Source: JAVVHH01 sp963848035
GTDB taxonomy: Bacteria; Pseudomonadota; Alphaproteobacteria; Acetobacterales; Acetobacteraceae
Assembly (NCBI GenBank): GCA_963848035.1
Contig: CAWKCD010000001.1
Coordinates: 1,798,001-1,862,000, forward strand
DNA: 64,000 bases
Direction: 5' to 3'
This document shows positions 37,108 through 46,261 of the stretch, piece by piece. The position numbers and the translations under genes were made by a program. The notes under the pieces were generated by a model, which was not told the origin of the DNA, made no database searches, and saw only the letters and a program-made list of their open reading frames with translations. Position 1 is the first letter of the stretch, and each line of letters begins with the position of its first letter.

Positions 37108-37992
37108 ATGCGGCGCCGGGTCTGGATCGCGGCGCTGCTGGCGCCGGCGGCGTTCATCATGGTCGTGTTCATGGCGGCGCCGATGGCGGCCGCCTTCCTC
37201 GGAGCGTTCCGCAGCTTCAACGGGGCGGCGGCCTCCGGCTGGGTGGGGCTGGCGAATTTCGCCGCCATCCTGTCGGCGCCGGTGACCTATGGGGCGTTGT
37301 TGCACAATCTGTTCGTGTTCGCGGCGCTGATGGTGCTGCAGAACGGGGCGGCGTTCCTGGTCGCGTATGCGCTGCTGCAGGGATTGCCGGGTCATGCGGT
37401 GCACCGCGTGATCGTGTTCCTGCCGGTCGTGCTGAGCGCGGTCGTGGTGGGGTTCCTGTGGAAGCTGCTGCTGCATCCGTTGTTCGGCGCGGTGAATGCG
37501 GTGCTGGTGGGGGTCGGGCTGCCGGCGGTGGCGTGGCTGGGGGAGGCGGGGACGGCGTTGCCGAGCCTGGTGGTGGTCAATGCGTGGCACTGGCTCGGCT
37601 TTCCCGCGCTCGTGCTGTTGGCGGGGATGCAGCGCATCCCGCGCGAGGTGCTGGAGGCGGCGCGGCTGGACGGGGCCGGCGACGGCGTGCTGCTGCGGCA
37701 CGTGATCTGGCCGCTGGTGGCGCCGGCGGTGACGATCGTGACGGTGCTGACCTTCGTGGGCGCGATGAACTGGTTCGAGCTGCCCTACGTCATGACCGGG
37801 GTGAACGGCTCGCCCGGCGGCGCGACCGACGTGCTCGGCCTGTATTTCTACCGCACCGCGTTCGGCGGCGTGACCAGCGGGCTGCAGGATTTCGGGCGCG
37901 GCAGCGCGTTGGCGGTGGTCATGGTGGTGCTGGTCAGCACCGTTTCGGGGCTGGGATTGCGGCAGTTGCGGCGGCGCGAGACCGAGCTGTGA
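37108..37992 (+). CDS. MalF/UgpA-type sugar ABC permease
   Basis: Inner-membrane permease of 294 residues, six predicted helices. It starts three bases after the binding-protein stop, with AGGAG overlapping that stop. The first helix (IAALLAPAAFIMVVFMAAP) and the cytoplasmic EAA loop EVLEAARLDGAGDGVLLRHVIWP are typical of MalF-class permeases without the large periplasmic insert of E. coli MalF. It overlaps the next permease by GTGA. Confidence 0.88.
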   Translation: MRRRVWIAALLAPAAFIMVVFMAAPMAAAFLGAFRSFNGAAASGWVGLANFAAILSAPVTYGALLHNLFVFAALMVLQNGAAFLVAYALLQGLPGHAVHRVIVFLPVVLSAVVVGFLWKLLLHPLFGAVNAVLVGVGLPAVAWLGEAGTALPSLVVVNAWHWLGFPALVLLAGMQRIPREVLEAARLDGAGDGVLLRHVIWPLVAPAVTIVTVLTFVGAMNWFELPYVMTGVNGSPGGATDVLGLYFYRTAFGGVTSGLQDFGRGSALAVVMVVLVSTVSGLGLRQLRRRETEL

Positions 37993-38798
37993 GGAAGTGG
38001 CTGGTCCAGGCGTTCTTGCTGGGCAATGCCGTGGCGATGCTGGCGCCGCTGCTGCTGATGCTTGTGAGCGCGTTCAAGACCAATGCCGAGCTGTTCGCGT
38101 CGCCGTTCGCGTGGCCGGAGCAATGGTCGTTCGACAACCTGCGGCAGGTTTGGCAGCAGACCGATTTTGCGCGGTATCTGCTCAACTCGGTGGTGGTGAC
38201 GGGGGCTTCGGTGGCCGTCATCCTCGTGTGCGGCACGTTGGCGGCGTATGCACTGGCGCGCTACCGGTTCCGCGGCGCAGGGATGCTGCTGGCGCTGTTC
38301 GTCGCCGGGCTGGTGGTGCCGCTGAAGCTGGCGGTGATCCCGCTATTCGTGGAGCTGGACCGGCTGGGGCTGCTGGACAGCCGGACGGGGCTGGTGATGG
38401 TCTATGCGGCGATGGGGCTGCCGTCGGCGGTGTTCATCCTGACCGGGTTCCTGCGGGCATTGCCGGGCGAGTTGGAGCAGGCGGCGCGGATCGACGGGGC
38501 GAGCGAGCTGCGGATCATGCTGACGGTAATGCTGCCGCTGGCGCGCCCGGCGCTGGCGATCGCGGCGATCCAGAACGCGGTGCCGATCTGGAACGATTTC
38601 TTCTTCCCGCTGGTGTTCATCACGTCGGATCAGCGCAAGACGCTGCCGCAGGGGCTGACGGTGTTCATGGGCGAGTACAACACGGATTGGGGCGTGCTGT
38701 TCACCGGCTTGGCGCTGGCGTCGGCGCCGATCGTCCTGCTGTATCTGGCGCTGTCGCGGCAGTTCATTGCGGGATTGACGGAGGGTGCGAGCCGTTGA
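37989..38798 (+). CDS. MalG/UgpE-type sugar ABC permease
   Basis: Second permease, 269 residues. The GTG at 37989 overlaps the upstream TGA. Family segments: NTDWGVLFTGLALAS near the C terminus, NSVVVTGASVAVIL, and the EAA loop ELEQAARIDGASELRIMLTV. No MalK-type ATPase follows: the next gene begins a different, amino-acid-type transporter with its own promoter. The carbohydrate importer must therefore use an ATPase encoded elsewhere, which is common for MsmK/MalK-type shared subunits. Confidence 0.87.
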   Translation: MRKWLVQAFLLGNAVAMLAPLLLMLVSAFKTNAELFASPFAWPEQWSFDNLRQVWQQTDFARYLLNSVVVTGASVAVILVCGTLAAYALARYRFRGAGMLLALFVAGLVVPLKLAVIPLFVELDRLGLLDSRTGLVMVYAAMGLPSAVFILTGFLRALPGELEQAARIDGASELRIMLTVMLPLARPALAIAAIQNAVPIWNDFFFPLVFITSDQRKTLPQGLTVFMGEYNTDWGVLFTGLALASAPIVLLYLALSRQFIAGLTEGASR

Positions 38799-38826
38799 CC
38801 TGATCTCCGCAACCTTGTATACAAGG
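38795..38826 (+). promoter_or_regulatory. Promoter overlapped by a 14-base GntR-type palindrome
   Basis: TTGACC (38795-38800), a 17-base spacer and TATACA (38818-38823) make a good sigma-70 promoter. The perfect palindrome CCTTGTATACAAGG (38813-38826) covers the -10 box, with another half-site ATACAAG at 38828-38834. TTGTATACAA is the type of operator bound by FadR-subfamily GntR regulators, and such a regulator is encoded in this operon at 41748. Repression by steric block of RNA polymerase is inferred. Confidence 0.65.
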
Positions 38827-38851
38827 ATACAAGAAGACAGGGAGGAAGGTC

Positions 38852-39658
38852 GTGACCATTCGTCGTGCCGTTTTGGGCGGCTTCATCGCCGCAACGTTGC
38901 TGGCGGCCGCGCCGGCCTGGGCGCAGGGGCCGGGCCTGCTGCAGCAGATCGTCTCGCGCGGGACGCTGCGCATCGCCGTGCTGCCGAGCCTGCCCCCGTA
39001 CAGCAAGGTCACGCCGGGCGGCGAGCCCGAAGGTTACGACATCGACATCGCCAAGAAGCTGGCCGACGCGCTCAAGGTCAAGCCCGAATTCGTCGTCACC
39101 GACATCCCCGGCCGGGTGACCTCGTTGCAGACCCGCAAGGTCGATGTGACGATCGCCGACTTCACCCGCAACGTCGAGCGGTCGATGACCATCGCGTTCA
39201 CCGATCCCTACCTCGTCACCGCGATGCGCGTGCTCGCGCCGACGGATGCGAAATGGACCTCGATCGCGGACATGAAGGACGGCGAGGGCGTGCGCATCGC
39301 GATCTCGCGCGGTGGCACTGCCGAGCGTGCCGTGCCGGCCGCGCTGCCCAAGGCGACGCTCGTGCGGTTCAATACGCAGGCGGACGAGATGAGCGCGCTG
39401 CTCGGCGGCCAGGCGGACGCGATGGCGGAGGACGATTTCTACAACACGCAGGCGATCAAGGACCGGCCCGGCAAGCTCAAGCAGCTCGACGGCACGCTGG
39501 CGCGCGCCGAGATCGCGATCGGCCTGCCGCAGGGCGACGCGGACCTGCTGCGGGTGGTCAACCTGTTCGTCGAGCAGTTCAATGCGTCCGGCGACAATGC
39601 GCGCCTGTTCGAGAAATGGTTCGGTTTCGCGCAGCCGCCGGTGCAGGCGAAATACTGA
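38852..39658 (+). CDS. Polar-amino-acid-type ABC solute-binding protein
   Basis: Periplasmic binding protein of 268 residues, family 3 (HisJ/GlnH-like). GTG at 38852 after GGGAGGAAGG. The signal peptide ends about residue 25 (APAWAQG). The mature part has SRGTLRIAVLPSLPPYSK and GYDIDIAKKLADAL, the standard opening of the family, and DFTRNVERSMTIAFTDPYL. It is the first gene of an operon with two permeases, an ATPase, a GntR regulator and hexuronate-catabolic enzymes, so despite the amino-acid-type fold its ligand may be an acidic sugar or amino sugar acid. Confidence 0.88.
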   Translation: MTIRRAVLGGFIAATLLAAAPAWAQGPGLLQQIVSRGTLRIAVLPSLPPYSKVTPGGEPEGYDIDIAKKLADALKVKPEFVVTDIPGRVTSLQTRKVDVTIADFTRNVERSMTIAFTDPYLVTAMRVLAPTDAKWTSIADMKDGEGVRIAISRGGTAERAVPAALPKATLVRFNTQADEMSALLGGQADAMAEDDFYNTQAIKDRPGKLKQLDGTLARAEIAIGLPQGDADLLRVVNLFVEQFNASGDNARLFEKWFGFAQPPVQAKY

Positions 39659-39667
39659 CGTCCCTGG

Positions 39668-40339
39668 ATGCAGTATAGCTTCACGCTCCGGACGATCTAT
39701 CCCTATCTCGGGGATCTGTGGCGGGCGGCGTGGCTCACGCTATCGCTCTCGCTGCTGGCGATCGTCATCAGCATCGCGCTCGGCGCGGCGGTCGCTGTCA
39801 TGCGGCGGTCGCGTTCGCGCGGTCTGCGCTTCGCAGGCGCCGCGTATGTCGAGGTGATGCGCAACACGCCGCTGCTGGTCATCCTCTACATCGTGTATTT
39901 CAGCCTGCCGTCGATCGGGCTGCGGCTGAGTTCGTTCAACGCGGCGCTGATCGGGCTGTCGCTGAACGCGGCCGGCTACATGGCGGAGATCATCCGCGCC
40001 GGGCTGGTGGCGGTCGCGCCGGGACAGTTCGAGGCGGCGGCGGCGCAGGGGTTCACGACGATGCAGAGCTTCCGACACATCGTGTTCCCGCAAGTGTTCC
40101 GAACCATCTACGCGCCGCTGGGCAACCAGGTGATCGCGGTGATCCTGGCCTCGTCGCTGGCCTCGGCGGTGGCGGTCGACGAAGTCGCGTCCTGGATGGA
40201 GACGGTGGGATCGACATCGTTCCGGTTCTTCGAGACGTTCGTCGTCGCCGCGATCGTCTATCTGGTGCTGTGCCAGGCGGTGAACCTGGCGCGGCTGGGC
40301 ATCGGACGCGCGCTGTTCCGCCAGGCGACGGCGCGATGA
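39668..40339 (+). CDS. HisM-type ABC permease
   Basis: Permease of 223 residues from the polar-amino-acid family, with about five helices. It begins LRTIYPYLGDLWRAAWLTLSL and contains the EAA-like loop EAAAAQGFTTMQSFRHIVFP and YVEVMRNTPLLVILYIVYF, a hallmark of HisM/GlnP proteins (RgTP motif). It starts nine bases after the binding-protein stop and overlaps the next permease by four bases (ATGA). Confidence 0.9.
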   Translation: MQYSFTLRTIYPYLGDLWRAAWLTLSLSLLAIVISIALGAAVAVMRRSRSRGLRFAGAAYVEVMRNTPLLVILYIVYFSLPSIGLRLSSFNAALIGLSLNAAGYMAEIIRAGLVAVAPGQFEAAAAQGFTTMQSFRHIVFPQVFRTIYAPLGNQVIAVILASSLASAVAVDEVASWMETVGSTSFRFFETFVVAAIVYLVLCQAVNLARLGIGRALFRQATAR

Positions 40340-41013
40340 ACGACGGCTTGGTCGCCTATCTGCCGCTGATGATCAAGGCGGCCGGCACGAGCATCTGGCT
40401 GTCATGGCTGGCGATGCTGCTGGGGGTCGTCGGCGGCTGCATCGTCGGCATCATGCGTCGGTCGCGTTACTTGCCGGTCCGCTGGATCGCACTCGTCTAC
40501 ACCGAGTTCTGGCGCTCGGTGCCGATCCTGATCGTGATGTTCTTCTGCTTCTATGGCACGCCGCTGGTGTTCGGGACCGACCTGTCGCCGTTCGCGGCGG
40601 CGACGGTGGCGCTCGCGCTGCACGCCAGCGCCAGCATGGCCGAAGTGGTGCGCGCCGGGCTGGACAGCGTGGGGCGCGGCCAGTTCGAGGCGGCGCAGTC
40701 GGCGGGCATGAATGCGTGGCAGGTGATGCGCCACGTCGTGGCCCCGCAGGCGCTCCGCGTGGCGCTGCCGCCGAGCACGGGCGTGTTCATCACCACGCTG
40801 AAGGAAAGCTCGCTCGCATCGATCATCGGCCAGATCGAGCTGACCAAGACCGGCCTTCTCGTCCGCGACGCGACCGGTGGCGGCGTCGCGCCGCTGCTGG
40901 CGCTGGGGGTGATGTATTTCGTGATGAACTACGCGATGTCGCAGGCCGGTCTCGCGTTGGAACGCAAGCTGCACGTCGGCCGCCGCGCCGATCTGGTCGG
41001 AGCCATGGCATGA
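40336..41013 (+). CDS. HisQ-type ABC permease
   Basis: Second permease of the same importer, 225 residues. It has the equivalent YTEFWRSVPILIVMFFCFYG segment and the EAA-like loop EAAQSAGMNAWQVMRHVVAP. Together with the preceding gene it forms the transmembrane heterodimer. It is joined to neighbours by ATGA overlaps on both sides, which indicates tight translational coupling. Confidence 0.9.
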   Translation: MNDGLVAYLPLMIKAAGTSIWLSWLAMLLGVVGGCIVGIMRRSRYLPVRWIALVYTEFWRSVPILIVMFFCFYGTPLVFGTDLSPFAAATVALALHASASMAEVVRAGLDSVGRGQFEAAQSAGMNAWQVMRHVVAPQALRVALPPSTGVFITTLKESSLASIIGQIELTKTGLLVRDATGGGVAPLLALGVMYFVMNYAMSQAGLALERKLHVGRRADLVGAMA

Positions 41014-41747
41014 CCGCGCCCATCCTCGAGTTCGACAACGTCACCAAGCGCTACGGGGCGCGCACCGTGCTCGACGGCGTCACCCTCTCGATCCAGCCCG
41101 GCGAGATCGTCTGCTTCATCGGGCCGAGCGGGACCGGCAAGTCGACGCTGCTGCGCTGCGTCAACGGGCTCGAGCTGATCCAGGGCGGCGAGATCCGGTT
41201 CGAGGGCGAGACGGTGCGCGGCGGCCACCGTTCGATCGCGGCGGTGCGCAAGCGGGTCGGGATGATCTTCCAACAGTTCAACCTCTACCCGCATCTGACG
41301 GCGCTGCAGAACGTGATGCTGGCGCCGATGGTGGTGCACAAGGAGGCGCGGGCGGTGGTCGAGCAGCGTGCGCGGGGACTGTTCGAGCGCGTCCGGCTGT
41401 CGCACCGGATCGACGCCTATCCCCAGGACATGTCCGGCGGCGAGCAGCAGCGCGTCGCCATCGCGCGCGCGCTGTGCGCCCAGCCGCATCTGCTGGCGTT
41501 CGACGAGCCGACCTCGGCGCTCGATCCCGAAACGGTGGGCGAGGTGCTCGCGGTCATGCGCGACCTCGCCGCCGAGGGCCGCACCATGCTGGTGGTGACG
41601 CACGAGATCCGCTTCGCCGCCGAGATCGGCACGCGCATGGTGTTCATGGATGGCGGCAAGATCGTCGAGGACGGCGACCCGCGCGCGATGGTCGCCAACC
41701 CGGCGAGCGAGCGCGCGCGGCAATTCCTGAGCAGCGTCCAGCACTGA
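41010..41747 (+). CDS. HisP/GlnQ-type ABC ATPase
   Basis: ATP-binding subunit of 245 residues. Walker A GPSGTGKST, Q-loop MIFQQFNLYPHLTALQNV, signature MSGGEQQRVAIARAL, Walker B LLAFDEPTSALDPE, H-loop VVTHEIRFA. The QFNLYPHLTALQN sequence is typical of polar amino acid importers. It completes the four-part transporter and is followed with no gap by the GntR regulator. Confidence 0.93.
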   Translation: MTAPILEFDNVTKRYGARTVLDGVTLSIQPGEIVCFIGPSGTGKSTLLRCVNGLELIQGGEIRFEGETVRGGHRSIAAVRKRVGMIFQQFNLYPHLTALQNVMLAPMVVHKEARAVVEQRARGLFERVRLSHRIDAYPQDMSGGEQQRVAIARALCAQPHLLAFDEPTSALDPETVGEVLAVMRDLAAEGRTMLVVTHEIRFAAEIGTRMVFMDGGKIVEDGDPRAMVANPASERARQFLSSVQH

Positions 41748-42443
41748 ATGAGCCGGCTCAGCAACATCGCCAAGATGGCGCCGCGGGTGAGCGCCGAGCA
41801 GGTCTACGACGTGCTGCACGGACGGATCGTGCGCGGCGAGTTGCGGCCCGGCGACCAGCTCTCGGAGACCAAGGTGGCCGAGGCGTTCGGCCTCAGCCGC
41901 ACGCCGGTGCGCGAGGTGTTCTGGCGCCTGGGCGAGGACGGGTTCCTGCGCGTGGTGCCGCAGGTCGGCACGTTCGTCGCGCCGATCAGCGTCCCCGCCG
42001 TCTATGACAGCCAATTCGTCCGCGAAACGCTCGAGTGCCGCGCCGTGTCCGATGCGGCCAAGCGGGTGACCGCGTCGGATGCGGCGAGCCTGCACGCGCT
42101 GCTGGCCGGGCAGGACGCGGCGCTGGCGGCGCGCGATTTCGCCGCGTTCTTCGCGCTCGACGAGGCGATGCACCGCACGCTGATGGAAGCGGCCGGTCGT
42201 CCCCTCGTGTGGCCGGTGATCGCCGGCGCCAAGGCGCAGCTCGACCGCGTGCGCTTCCTGTCGCTCGAGAGCGGCGAATGGCCCGACATGATCATGGCGC
42301 AGCATCGCGAACTCGTCGCCGCCGTGATCGGGCATGATGGGCGGGGCGCAGTGCGGGTGATGACGGCGCATCTGCGGACGGCGTTCGCCGCGATCGAGCG
42401 GATCGCGGCGGCGCATCCGGATTTTTTCGAGGGTGCTGATTGA
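41748..42443 (+). CDS. GntR/FadR-subfamily (FCD) regulator of the operon
   Basis: Transcription regulator of 231 residues. Residues 18-85 form the GntR winged helix: VYDVLHGRIVRGELRPGDQLS and SRTPVREVFWRLGEDGFLRV. Residues 90-225 form the all-helical FCD ligand-binding domain, with conserved acid and His residues (DEAMHRTLMEA, MAQHRELVAA) that usually bind a metal and an organic acid. Its ATG follows the ATPase stop directly, and its TGA overlaps the mannonate dehydratase start. A perfect FadR-type palindrome covers the operon promoter at 38813-38826, so it probably represses its own operon and responds to an acid-sugar intermediate. Confidence 0.9.
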   Translation: MSRLSNIAKMAPRVSAEQVYDVLHGRIVRGELRPGDQLSETKVAEAFGLSRTPVREVFWRLGEDGFLRVVPQVGTFVAPISVPAVYDSQFVRETLECRAVSDAAKRVTASDAASLHALLAGQDAALAARDFAAFFALDEAMHRTLMEAAGRPLVWPVIAGAKAQLDRVRFLSLESGEWPDMIMAQHRELVAAVIGHDGRGAVRVMTAHLRTAFAAIERIAAAHPDFFEGAD

Positions 42444-43641
42444 TGGAACAAACCTGGCGCTGGTGGGGTCCGGACGACCTCATCACCCTTTCCGACATCT
42501 GCCAGATCGGCGCGACCGGGATCGTGACCGCGCTGCACGACGTGCCGACCGGGGTCGTGTGGACGCGGGCGCAGATCGCCGAGCGCAAGCGGATCATCGA
42601 GGCCGACCGCTCGCTCGGGCTGCGCTGGTCGGTCGTCGAGAGCGTGCCGGTGCACGAGAGCATCAAGCTCGCGAACGACGAGGCGGAGACGCATTACGAG
42701 GCCTACCGGCAGACGCTGCGCAATCTCGGCGCCGAGGGGATCGATACGGTCTGCTACAACTTCATGCCGGTGCTGGATTGGGCGCGGACCCGGCTGCGCC
42801 ATACGCTGCCGGGCGGCGCCACGGCGCTGCGGTTCAATGCCCACGAGTTCGCCGCATTCGACGTGCACATGCTGGCGCGGCCCGGAGCGGAGCACGATTG
42901 GCCGGCCGGAACGCTCGACCGCGCGCGCGACTGGTTCGAGGCCTCCGACGAGGCGGCCCGGCGCGCGCTGCTGGCGACGATCATGGCCGGCCTGCCCGGC
43001 GCGTTCGACCGCTACGACATCGAGGGGCTGCGCGGCATGCTGGCCCGCTACCGCGCGCGTCGATCACGCAGTGTTGCGCCAGAACCTGCAAGCGGTTCCT
43101 CGAGGCGGTGGTGCCGACGGCCGAGGCGGCCGGGGTGCGCCTGTGCATCCATCCCGACGATCCGCCGCGGCCGCTGATGGGGCTGCCGCGCGTGGTCTCG
43201 ACCGAGGACGACATCGCCTTCCTGCTCGATGCCGTGCCGTCGCCGTCCAACGGGCTCACGCTGTGCACGGGCTCGCTCGGGGCGGGGGCGGCCAACGATC
43301 TCCCGGCGATCGCGCGGCGGTTCGCCGAGCGGATCCAGTTCGTCCATCTGCGCAATGTCAGCAAGGAGCCGGACGGGTCGTTCATGGAGGCCGATCACCT
43401 CGCCGGCGACACCGACATGGTCGCCGTGGTGCACGCCCTGCTGAGCGAGCAGGCGCGGCGCAAGGCGGCCGGCGAGGCGCAGTGGCGGTTGCCGTTCCGG
43501 CCCGACCACGGCCACGAGATGCTGGACGACGTCGGCAAGGCCACCCATCCCGGCTATCCCGCGATCGGCCGCATGCGCGGCTTGGCGGAAATGCGGGGCG
43601 TGATGACCGCGCTGGCGCATGGGGGACGGTTCCCGCTCTGA
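42443..43641 (+). pseudogene. uxuA: Mannonate dehydratase UxuA, two one-base frameshifts
   Basis: Enzyme of hexuronate breakdown converting D-mannonate to 2-keto-3-deoxygluconate (EC 4.2.1.8). About 398 residues when repaired. Family parts: MEQTWRWWGPDDLITLSDI at the start, YNFMPVLDWARTRL, LCIHPDDPPRPLMGLPRVVS with metal ligands, GLTLCTGSLGAGAAND, and FVHLRNV and RPDHGHEM near the end with further ligands. Two breaks lie at about 43051-43060 and 43090; removing one base at each restores ARYRGVDHAVLRQNLQRFLEAV-like sequence across frames. The ATG overlaps the GntR stop (TGATG). No active-site residue is lost, so insertion errors are favoured. Confidence 0.88.
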
Positions 43642-43726
43642 CCCGGCGGCGGCGGGACCCGGGCCGGTGGCGCATGCCGGGGAGTTCGGGCAATACAATT
43701 CCCGCGAGGGAGACTGTGATCTGAGC

Positions 43727-45203
43727 ATGCGGCTATCGAATGCGACGCTGGGGTCGTTGCCGGGCTATATCGGGCGACCGGGCTACGACCCGTCCGCGTT
43801 GCGGGCCGGGATCGTCCATCTGGGCCTCGGCGCGTTCCATCGCGCGCACCAGGCGGTCTACACCGAAGCCGTCCTGCGCGACGGCGACCTGCGCTGGGGC
43901 ATCACCGCCGCGAGCCTGCGCAGCCCGGCGATGCGCGACGCGCTGGCGCCGCAGGACGGGCTCTACACCGTCGCGGTGCGCGGCAATGGCGAGCATCTCT
44001 CGGTGGTGGGCGCGATCAAGCGGATCCTGGTGGCGCCCGAAGACCCGTCCGCCCTGATCGCCGCGATGGCCCATCCGGCGACCGAGATCGTCAGCCTGAC
44101 CGTCACCGAAAAGGCCTATTGCCACGACCCGGCGACCGGCACGCTCGACGAGGCGCATCCCGACATCCTGCACGACCTCGCGCACCCCGAGGCGCCGCGG
44201 TCCGCGCTCGGCTTCCTGGCCGCCGGGCTGGCGCGGCGGCGGGCAGACGGGCTGCGCCCGTTCACCGTGCTCTGCTGCGACAACCTGCCGGCGAATGGCC
44301 GCACCGTGCACCGGCTGCTGAGCCGCTATGCCGCGCTGCTCGACCGGGCGCGGGAGCGCGGCCTGGCCGCATTCATCGCCGCCGAGGTCGCCTGCCCGGA
44401 CACGATGGTCGACCGCATCGTCCCGGCCACGACCGACGCCGACCGCGGCGCGATCTCGTCGGCATTGGGCATGGACGATGCCTGGCCGGTGGTCACCGAG
44501 CCGTTCAGCCAATGGGTGGTGCAGGACCGGTTCTCGCTGAACCGCCCGGCCTGGGAAGCCGCTGGGGTGACGCTGGTCGACGACGTCGCGCCGTACGAGG
44601 CGATGAAGCTGCGGATGCTGAACGCGAGCCATTCCGCGCTGGCCTATCTCGGCTATCTGGCCGGCGCCGAGACGGTCGCCGACGCGATGGCGCTGCCCGG
44701 GTTGGCGGAGTTCGCCGGACGGGTCATGGACGAGGCGGTGCCGACGCTGCCGGGCGGGCTGGACACCGGCGGCCTACAAGCGGTCGCTGCTGTCGCGCTT
44801 CCGCAACCGGGGCCTGCGGCACCGGACGTGGCAGATCGCGATGGACGGCACCCAGAAGCTGCCGCAGCGCATCGTGGCGACGATGCAGACCCGGCTGCTG
44901 ATGGGCCTGCCGATCGCGACGCAGGCGATGGTGATCGCGGGCTGGATGCGGTTCGTGAGCGGGATCGACGAAGCGGGGCAGCCGATCGACGTGCGCGACC
45001 CGATGGCCGCCGAACTGGCGCGGATCACCCAGGCGGCGGGCCCGGTGCCGGAGCGGCTCGCGCCGGCGCTGCTCGGGCTCGGCGCGGTGTTCGGGCCGTT
45101 GGGGACGGATCCGGCGGTGCGGTCGGCGGTCGTCACCGCGCTGACCGAGCTTTACGCCCGCGGCGCGGAGCGGGCCGTCTGGGAGCGCGCATGGAGCGCC
45201 TGA
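43727..45203 (+). pseudogene. Fructuronate reductase/mannitol dehydrogenase family, one-base frameshift
   Basis: Long-chain NAD-dependent polyol/uronate dehydrogenase of about 491 residues when repaired. N-terminal Rossmann start GIVHLGLGAFHRAHQAVY, then CDNLPANGRTVHRLL, CPDTMVDRIVPATTD and the catalytic region YEAMKLRMLNASHSALAYLG with the Lys and Asn-x-x-His of the family. After the break comes AYKRSLLSRFRNRGLRHRTW and QIAMDGTQKLPQR. The frame is lost at GGCGGCC (44768-44774), where one G too many is present. Next to uxuA it is most likely fructuronate reductase (UxuB role, EC 1.1.1.57), though mannitol or arabinitol dehydrogenase cannot be excluded by eye. Confidence 0.82.
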
Positions 45204-45303
45204 TGCGCGACACCGCGCATGGAGCGTCTGAGGTCGGCGGCGGTCGGCAGCCGGGCCCGGTCGTGCTACGTCGCGCATATCGAACTCATGCGGAGGAAAG
45301 ACG

Positions 45304-46224
45304 ATGGCTGAGAAGGACATGTTGACGCGGATGACCAGCGGCGATGGCTTCATCGCGGCGCTCGACCAGAGCGGCGGGTCGACCCCCGGCGCGCTGCGCG
45401 CCTACGGGGTGCCGGACACCGCCTATAACGGCGAAGCCGAGATGTTCGCGGCGATCCACGCCATGCGGGCCCGCATCATGACCGCGCCCGCGTTCAGCGG
45501 CGACAAGGTCCTCGGCGCCATCCTGTTCGAAGGCACGATGGACGGCCAGGTCGCGGGCAAGCCGACCGCGGCCTATCTCTGGCACGAGCGCGGCGTCGTC
45601 CCGTTCGTCAAGGTCGACAAGGGGCTCGAGGCCGAGAATGACGGCGTCCAGGTCATGAAGCCGATGCCGACGCTCGACACGCTGCTCGAGCGTGCCGTCA
45701 AACTGGGCGTGTTCGGCACCAAGATGCGCTCGGTGATCCACAAGGCCTCGGCCAGCGGCGTCGCGGCGATCGTCAAGCAGCAATTCGAAGTCGGCGAGCA
45801 GATCGGCAGGCACGGCCTGGTCCCGATCATCGAGCCGGAAGTCTCGATCAAGAGCCCCGACAAGAAAGCCGCCGAGGACCTGCTGCTGGCCGAGCTGAAG
45901 CAGCATCTCGACGCGGTCAAGCCGGACCGCAAGGTGATGCTGAAGCTGACGATCCCCGAACTGGCGAACCTCTACGCGCCGCTGGTTCACCACCCGCGGG
46001 TGGCCCGCGTCGTCGCGCTGTCGGGCGGCTATTCGCGCGCCGACGCATGCCGCCGGCTGGCCCAGAACGACGGCATGATCGCCAGCTTCTCGCGCGCGCT
46101 GATCGACGACCTGCGCTTCTCGATGACCGATGCGGAGTTCAACGCCTCGCTGTCCGGCGCGATCGACGCGATCTACGACGCCAGCACGCACAAGGTCGGC
46201 GGCCGCCAGGCCGTCGCTTCCTGA
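45304..46224 (+). CDS. Class I fructose-bisphosphate aldolase
   Basis: Schiff-base aldolase of 306 residues. ATG follows GGAGGAAAG. It has the class I pattern: GFIAALDQSGGSTPGAL at the N terminus (Lys-lined phosphate site), GAILFEGTMD, FVKVDKGLE with the first catalytic Lys, LVPIIEPEVSI with Glu, and KVMLKLTIPE, where the Lys forms the Schiff base. It cleaves fructose-1,6-bisphosphate into two triose phosphates in glycolysis or gluconeogenesis. At the end of the uxuAB region it could also act on products of acid-sugar catabolism, but this family normally serves central metabolism. Confidence 0.92.
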   Translation: MAEKDMLTRMTSGDGFIAALDQSGGSTPGALRAYGVPDTAYNGEAEMFAAIHAMRARIMTAPAFSGDKVLGAILFEGTMDGQVAGKPTAAYLWHERGVVPFVKVDKGLEAENDGVQVMKPMPTLDTLLERAVKLGVFGTKMRSVIHKASASGVAAIVKQQFEVGEQIGRHGLVPIIEPEVSIKSPDKKAAEDLLLAELKQHLDAVKPDRKVMLKLTIPELANLYAPLVHHPRVARVVALSGGYSRADACRRLAQNDGMIASFSRALIDDLRFSMTDAEFNASLSGAIDAIYDASTHKVGGRQAVAS

Positions 46225-46231
46225 CAACGCC

Positions 46232-46261
46232 GCCGGACTGATCCGTTCGGGTCAGTCCGGC
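46232..46261. terminator. Bidirectional hairpin between aldolase and scpA
   Basis: Perfect 10-base stem GCCGGACTGA / TCAGTCCGGC with a ten-base loop. It lies between convergent genes and includes the scpA stop codon (TCA on this strand at 46252-46254). There is no T-run. Confidence 0.6.
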
